Below, one piece after another: positions 14,291 through 17,203 of a stretch of DNA of 17,203 bases. The stretch comes from Phycisphaerales bacterium UBA2218. Lineage in GTDB: Bacteria > Planctomycetota > Phycisphaerae > Sedimentisphaerales > Anaerobacaceae. The stretch lies in contig DCUI01000067.1 in NCBI GenBank assembly GCA_002327785.1, forward strand, positions 1 through 17,203. Reading direction: 5' to 3'. A model generated the notes under the pieces. That model searched no databases. It saw nothing but the letters and a program-made list of their open reading frames with translations, and was not told the origin of the DNA. The position numbers and the translations under genes were made by a program. How positions within the stretch are numbered: position 1 is the stretch's first letter; each line of letters starts with the position of its first letter.

Positions 14291-14319
14291 ACTTTATTAG
14301 GCTGGCCTAACATTGTCAA
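14291..14319 (-). promoter_or_regulatory. Promoter of the DtxR-FeoA regulator gene with an embedded operator
   Basis: Minus strand: TTGACA (14319-14314, consensus), a 17-base spacer and TAAAGT (14296-14291), 29 bases before ATG 14261. The palindrome ATTAGG-CTGG-CCTAAC (+ strand 14296-14311; core TTAGGC-TG-GCCTAA 14297-14310) occupies nearly the whole spacer. This is a classic repressor arrangement and matches the hemP operator in arm sequence and 4-base spacing. Confidence 0.8.
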
Positions 14320-14367
14320 GCACAATCTTCTTCCATGGAACAAAAAGAACTCGCCGCCGCCCCCGCA

Positions 14368-16428
14368 TCACAGCCAGATCCGGCCCACCTGAAACACGAC
14401 CAGGGTGATCCCATAGGCCAGGACCGTCAGACCGATGAACTGGAATGCGGCCCAGCCCCAGGAATTGGTCTCCTGCCTGGTCATGGCCAATGTGGCCATG
14501 CAGGGCGTGGAGATCAGCGAGAACAGCATGATGCAGAATCCCACCAGAGGCGTGTAATTCGCCTGGAGCCTCCGGCGCAACACGTCCGCGCCGTCCTCGG
14601 AGCCCGCCGCATAGACAATGCTCAACTGCGAGACGAACACCTCCTTGGCCGCCACGGCGCCGATCAGGGCAGTGCCGATTCTCCAGTCGAATCCCAGCGG
14701 CCGGATCACGGGCTCCACGAATCGGCCCACACGCCCTATGACGGAATACTCCAACGCCGCCTGCCGGGCCTGCTCCTCGTTCAGGCCGGCCAACTGCTCG
14801 GCACTGGGCCTCGGGAAACTGGCCAGGGCCCACAGAACGACGGAAATCCCGAGGATCACGGTGCCCGCCTTCCTGAGGAACATCCAACCCCGCTGCCACA
14901 TGTGAATCAGCACGGATTTCGGCGTGGGCACGCGGTACGGCGGCAGTTCCATCACGAACGGCATCGTCTCGCCCCGAAAGACTGTCAGACGCAGGAGTCT
15001 CGCACAGACCACGGCCAGGAGAATCCCGATCAGGTAGACGAGCCACATCACGGGCCCCCGCCAATGAGGAGCGAAGAAGGCCGGGATGATCAACGAATAG
15101 ATCGTCAATTTCGCCCCGCAGCTCATCAACGGGATGACCATGATCGTGGCAAGCTGGTTTCGCCGGTTCTCCAGGATGCGGGCGGCCATGATCGCAGGCA
15201 CCGAACAACCGAACCCGATCAGCATCGGGATGAAGCTCTTGCCGTGCAGGCCGATCTTGTGCATGATCCGGTCCATCACGAACGCCGCGCGGGCCATGTA
15301 CCCCGTGTCCTCCAGGATCGCAATCGCCAGAAACAACAACAGGATATTCGGCAAAAACACAACCACGCCTCCCACCCCGGCAATCACTCCGTCCATCAGC
15401 AGCGAGCGGAGCCAGCTATGGCCGGCCTCAGGCCAGAGCCCCGACACAAAGGTCCCGAGCCGGCCAAAGAGCCACTCCAACCCCCTCATCGGATACTCCC
15501 CCAGGGTGAAGGTCAGCCAGAAGACGGCGTACATCAACACCAGGAAAATGGGCAGGCCCAGGACACGGTTGGTGACTACCGCGTCGACGACATCGCTGGC
15601 GTCGTGCCGTCGTTCCACGGAGTTCCTGATCGTCTCCTGACAAGCGCCGGAGATGAATCCATACCGTCGGTCGGCCAAGACGATTTCGGGTTCATCGTGA
15701 AAAATACTCCGCAGATGGCCGACGCTTCTGCTCACGACATCCAGGACCTCCCGGCTCCGAACCTTTGCCAGGATTTCATCGTCCTGCTCGATGAGTTTCA
15801 GGGCCACCCAGCGCGAGCCATATTTGTCCGCAAGCTCCTTCGCTCGCTGCGCGACGATTGCTTCGACGCAAGCCAACTCCTCTTCGATCTCGTTGCCATA
15901 GCGGACACTGTGAACTCGGGGCCTTCTGCCCTCATTCGCGGTCGCGACGATCGCATCCAGCAGGGCATCGCGTCCTTGACCCTTGTTGCCGACGGTGGGG
16001 ACAATCCTCGCCTCCAGCAAGCGGGACAACTGTTCGAGGTCAAACTCCAGGCCCCGCCGCCTGGCCAGATCGCTCATGTTGAACGCAAACACCAAAGGCA
16101 CGTTCATCTCGATGAGCTGCGTGCCCAGATAGAGGTTCCGCTCGATATTCGAGGCGTCAAGGACATCCACCACGACATCGGGTCCGTCCTCCAGGAGGAA
16201 GTGGCGTGTGATGATTTCCTCCGTGGAGTAGGCGGTCAGACTGTACGTGCCGGGCAGATCGACGAACAGGATTTCGCAGCCGTTGTGCGTGCAATGACCC
16301 TCCTTTCTTTCGACGGTGACGCCCGGATAATTACCCACGTGCTGGCGAGACCCCGTAATCATGTTGAACAAGCTGCTCTTGCCGCTGTTCGGGTTTCCAA
16401 CAAGGGCCACGACGAACTGTTTGCTCAT
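14368..16428 (-). CDS. feoB: Ferrous iron transport protein B (FeoB)
   Basis: A 686-aa inner-membrane Fe(II) importer with an N-terminal cytosolic GTPase. G-motifs are complete: G1 GNPNSGKS (residues ~11-18), G2 region NYPGVTVE, G3 DLPGTYSL, G4 NMSD and G5-like VGNKGQG. A helical GDI region follows, then about eight transmembrane helices with the two Gate cores containing GCSVPAIMA and SCGAKLTIY, whose Cys residues are implicated in iron passage. The chain ends soon after the last helix, without the Cys-rich tail of some FeoBs. ATG 16428 places the G1 loop at the usual distance but has no clear ribosome site. TTG 16488 has GGGGAG 6 bases upstream and would add 20 residues. It follows feoA closely, forming an operon with it and the upstream regulator gene. 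Confidence 0.96.
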   Translation of the reverse strand: MSKQFVVALVGNPNSGKSSLFNMITGSRQHVGNYPGVTVERKEGHCTHNGCEILFVDLPGTYSLTAYSTEEIITRHFLLEDGPDVVVDVLDASNIERNLYLGTQLIEMNVPLVFAFNMSDLARRRGLEFDLEQLSRLLEARIVPTVGNKGQGRDALLDAIVATANEGRRPRVHSVRYGNEIEEELACVEAIVAQRAKELADKYGSRWVALKLIEQDDEILAKVRSREVLDVVSRSVGHLRSIFHDEPEIVLADRRYGFISGACQETIRNSVERRHDASDVVDAVVTNRVLGLPIFLVLMYAVFWLTFTLGEYPMRGLEWLFGRLGTFVSGLWPEAGHSWLRSLLMDGVIAGVGGVVVFLPNILLLFLAIAILEDTGYMARAAFVMDRIMHKIGLHGKSFIPMLIGFGCSVPAIMAARILENRRNQLATIMVIPLMSCGAKLTIYSLIIPAFFAPHWRGPVMWLVYLIGILLAVVCARLLRLTVFRGETMPFVMELPPYRVPTPKSVLIHMWQRGWMFLRKAGTVILGISVVLWALASFPRPSAEQLAGLNEEQARQAALEYSVIGRVGRFVEPVIRPLGFDWRIGTALIGAVAAKEVFVSQLSIVYAAGSEDGADVLRRRLQANYTPLVGFCIMLFSLISTPCMATLAMTRQETNSWGWAAFQFIGLTVLAYGITLVVFQVGRIWL

Positions 16429-16514
16429 GGAGAAAGACTTTCTGCAACTGCGAAAAGAAAAGTTAGCCACGACGAACTTCTGCGTCAAAAAAAACTCCCC
16501 TCGGGCGGACGCGC

Positions 16515-16763
16515 CTATCGAATGAGGATTTTTTGGGCGACCCCCCTGCCCAAAACCATTTTGACATCCTTGATCACGACAACGAACGGACCGGGATGGC
16601 TGTTGCTGACCACGCGGATCTCGACGTTGGGGACGAACCCCATCGACGCGAGTCGGCTGTTCAGCCCTCGTCCGGCCCCCACGCGTACCAACCGGACCGT
16701 GTCGCCGGTGGTCACAGTCGATAGAGGTCTGCTCCGATTCTGTTCCTTCACGGCCTCACCCAT
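16515..16763 (-). CDS. feoA: Ferrous iron transport protein A (FeoA)
   Basis: An 82-aa cytosolic SH3-fold protein needed for full FeoB activity, probably by contact with the FeoB GTPase domain. The fold signature is clear: PLSTVTTGDTVRLVRV, GLNSRLASMGFVPNVEIRV and VVIKDVKMVLGRGVAQKILI, with the Leu-Gly-rich RLASMGF loop. The first twelve residues are polar and variable. Its ATG overlaps the 3' end of the upstream DtxR-family gene by 8 bases, and feoB follows within 26-86 bases depending on the feoB start, so regulator, feoA and feoB form one transcript whose promoter is outside the window. Confidence 0.92.
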   Translation of the reverse strand: MGEAVKEQNRSRPLSTVTTGDTVRLVRVGAGRGLNSRLASMGFVPNVEIRVVSNSHPGPFVVVIKDVKMVLGRGVAQKILIR

Positions 16764-17202
16764 TACTGCACTGACCTTTCACCTGTCTGGCGGATCTTTT
16801 CCCATGGAAAAGCCGAAACTCGCCGGCCAGATCGTGTCCATTCTGACTGCTGGCCGCAACATACTCGATGAAGCTGAGCAGACGACCGATAATCTCCGCT
16901 CCCAGGGCGTGTTCCGCCTGACACGCCGCTCGCTGCGCCACTTCTCGTTCAACACCCAGCACATCGGCAAAGAAGGACGTTAGAATACGGTGCTTTCGCA
17001 CCACCTCTCGGGCGGCCGTCTGCCCCCGTTGCGTCAACGTAACGCAGCCATACGGCTCGTAATTCGCAAGTCCCTTGTCCCGGAGCAGTTGCAGAGCGCC
17101 CGTGACAGAGGACCTTGCCACGCCGAGCCCCGCCGCGATGTCCTTGCTTCGGGCGCCGCCGGCGCCACCCGCCAGGTTGAAAATCGCCTCCAGGTAGTCT
17201 TC
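16756..17202 (-). CDS. DtxR-family metal-dependent regulator (5' end outside window)
   Basis: The C-terminal 148 codons of a second DtxR-type regulator; the first residues lie beyond the right edge. Visible are the helix-turn-helix (EDYLEAIF ... VARSSVTGALQLLRDKGLANY) and the wing CVTLTQRGQTAA. The dimerisation/metal helices follow, RKHRILTSFFADVLGVE and ACQAEHALGAEII, with His, Glu and C-x-x-E-H in the DtxR/IdeR positions. It stops after the dimerisation domain with no SH3 domain, unlike the DtxR-FeoA fusion 2.5 kb downstream. The separate feoA gene starts within its last codons. It probably senses Fe(II) and controls its own feoAB operon; the operator, if present, is not in the window. Confidence 0.88.
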   Translation of the reverse strand, partial: EDYLEAIFNLAGGAGGARSKDIAAGLGVARSSVTGALQLLRDKGLANYEPYGCVTLTQRGQTAAREVVRKHRILTSFFADVLGVEREVAQRAACQAEHALGAEIIGRLLSFIEYVAASSQNGHDLAGEFRLFHGKRSARQVKGQCSNG

Positions 17203-17203
17203 C

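Noticed and set aside
14335..16983. Very long open frame (over 880 codons) on the + strand opposite feoB
   Set aside because: It mirrors feoB and feoA, which have complete motifs; its translation is low-complexity His/Arg/Gln/Pro-rich and has no ribosome site.

Overview
The window looks like chromosomal DNA of a planctomycete, most likely a Phycisphaerae-type lineage. The main evidence is a pseudopilin that pairs an FTLIELL prepilin signal with a C-terminal H-X9-DG motif. A large DNRLRE-like exported protein, a multiheme cytochrome, GC-rich genes and frequent GTG/TTG starts fit the same picture. An anaerobic or redox-active lifestyle is suggested by FeoAB ferrous-iron uptake and the pentaheme cytochrome, but this is inference.

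Bases 1-6072 are a surface-polysaccharide / nucleotide-sugar locus. The 3' end of a class I mannose-6-phosphate isomerase (+) runs into the tail of a WecA/MraY-type polyprenyl-phosphate sugar-1-phosphate transferase (-). That gene is translationally coupled to an ATP-grasp ligase (-). Across a divergent spacer carrying two opposed arrays of degenerate heptamers, a NusG/RfaH/UpxY-type antiterminator (+) heads an operon. Its next genes are a plant-like glucuronokinase-family GHMP kinase, GalU-type uridylyltransferase and a UDP-glucuronate 4-epimerase-like enzyme. Together these could turn free glucuronate into UDP-glucuronate and UDP-galacturonate for glycan assembly, with the antiterminator helping polymerase through the operon.

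Bases 6073-9061 hold a small membrane protein with its own strong promoter (+). Convergent to it is a two-gene minus-strand unit: an outer-membrane beta-barrel protein and a pentaheme c-type cytochrome, a possible envelope electron-transfer pair. Bases 9062-9483 are non-coding as far as I can see.

Bases 9484-13100 (minus strand) are a tight three-gene unit: a membrane-anchored two-domain CbiX/CbiK-like chelatase with a Cys/His-rich N-terminus, a pseudopilin, and a DNRLRE-like exported protein interrupted by an apparent one-base frameshift in a G6 tract.

Bases 13193-17203 (minus strand) are an iron-homeostasis locus: a DtxR-family regulator (cut by the window edge), feoA, feoB, a DtxR-FeoA fusion regulator and hemP. 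Near-identical palindromes of the form RTTAGG-N4-CCTAAY lie inside the promoters of the fusion regulator and of hemP, and hemP ends in a strong intrinsic terminator. The simplest reading is an Fe(II)-dependent repressor controlling itself and haem uptake next to ferrous-iron transport. Chelatase and multihaem-cytochrome genes lie downstream.
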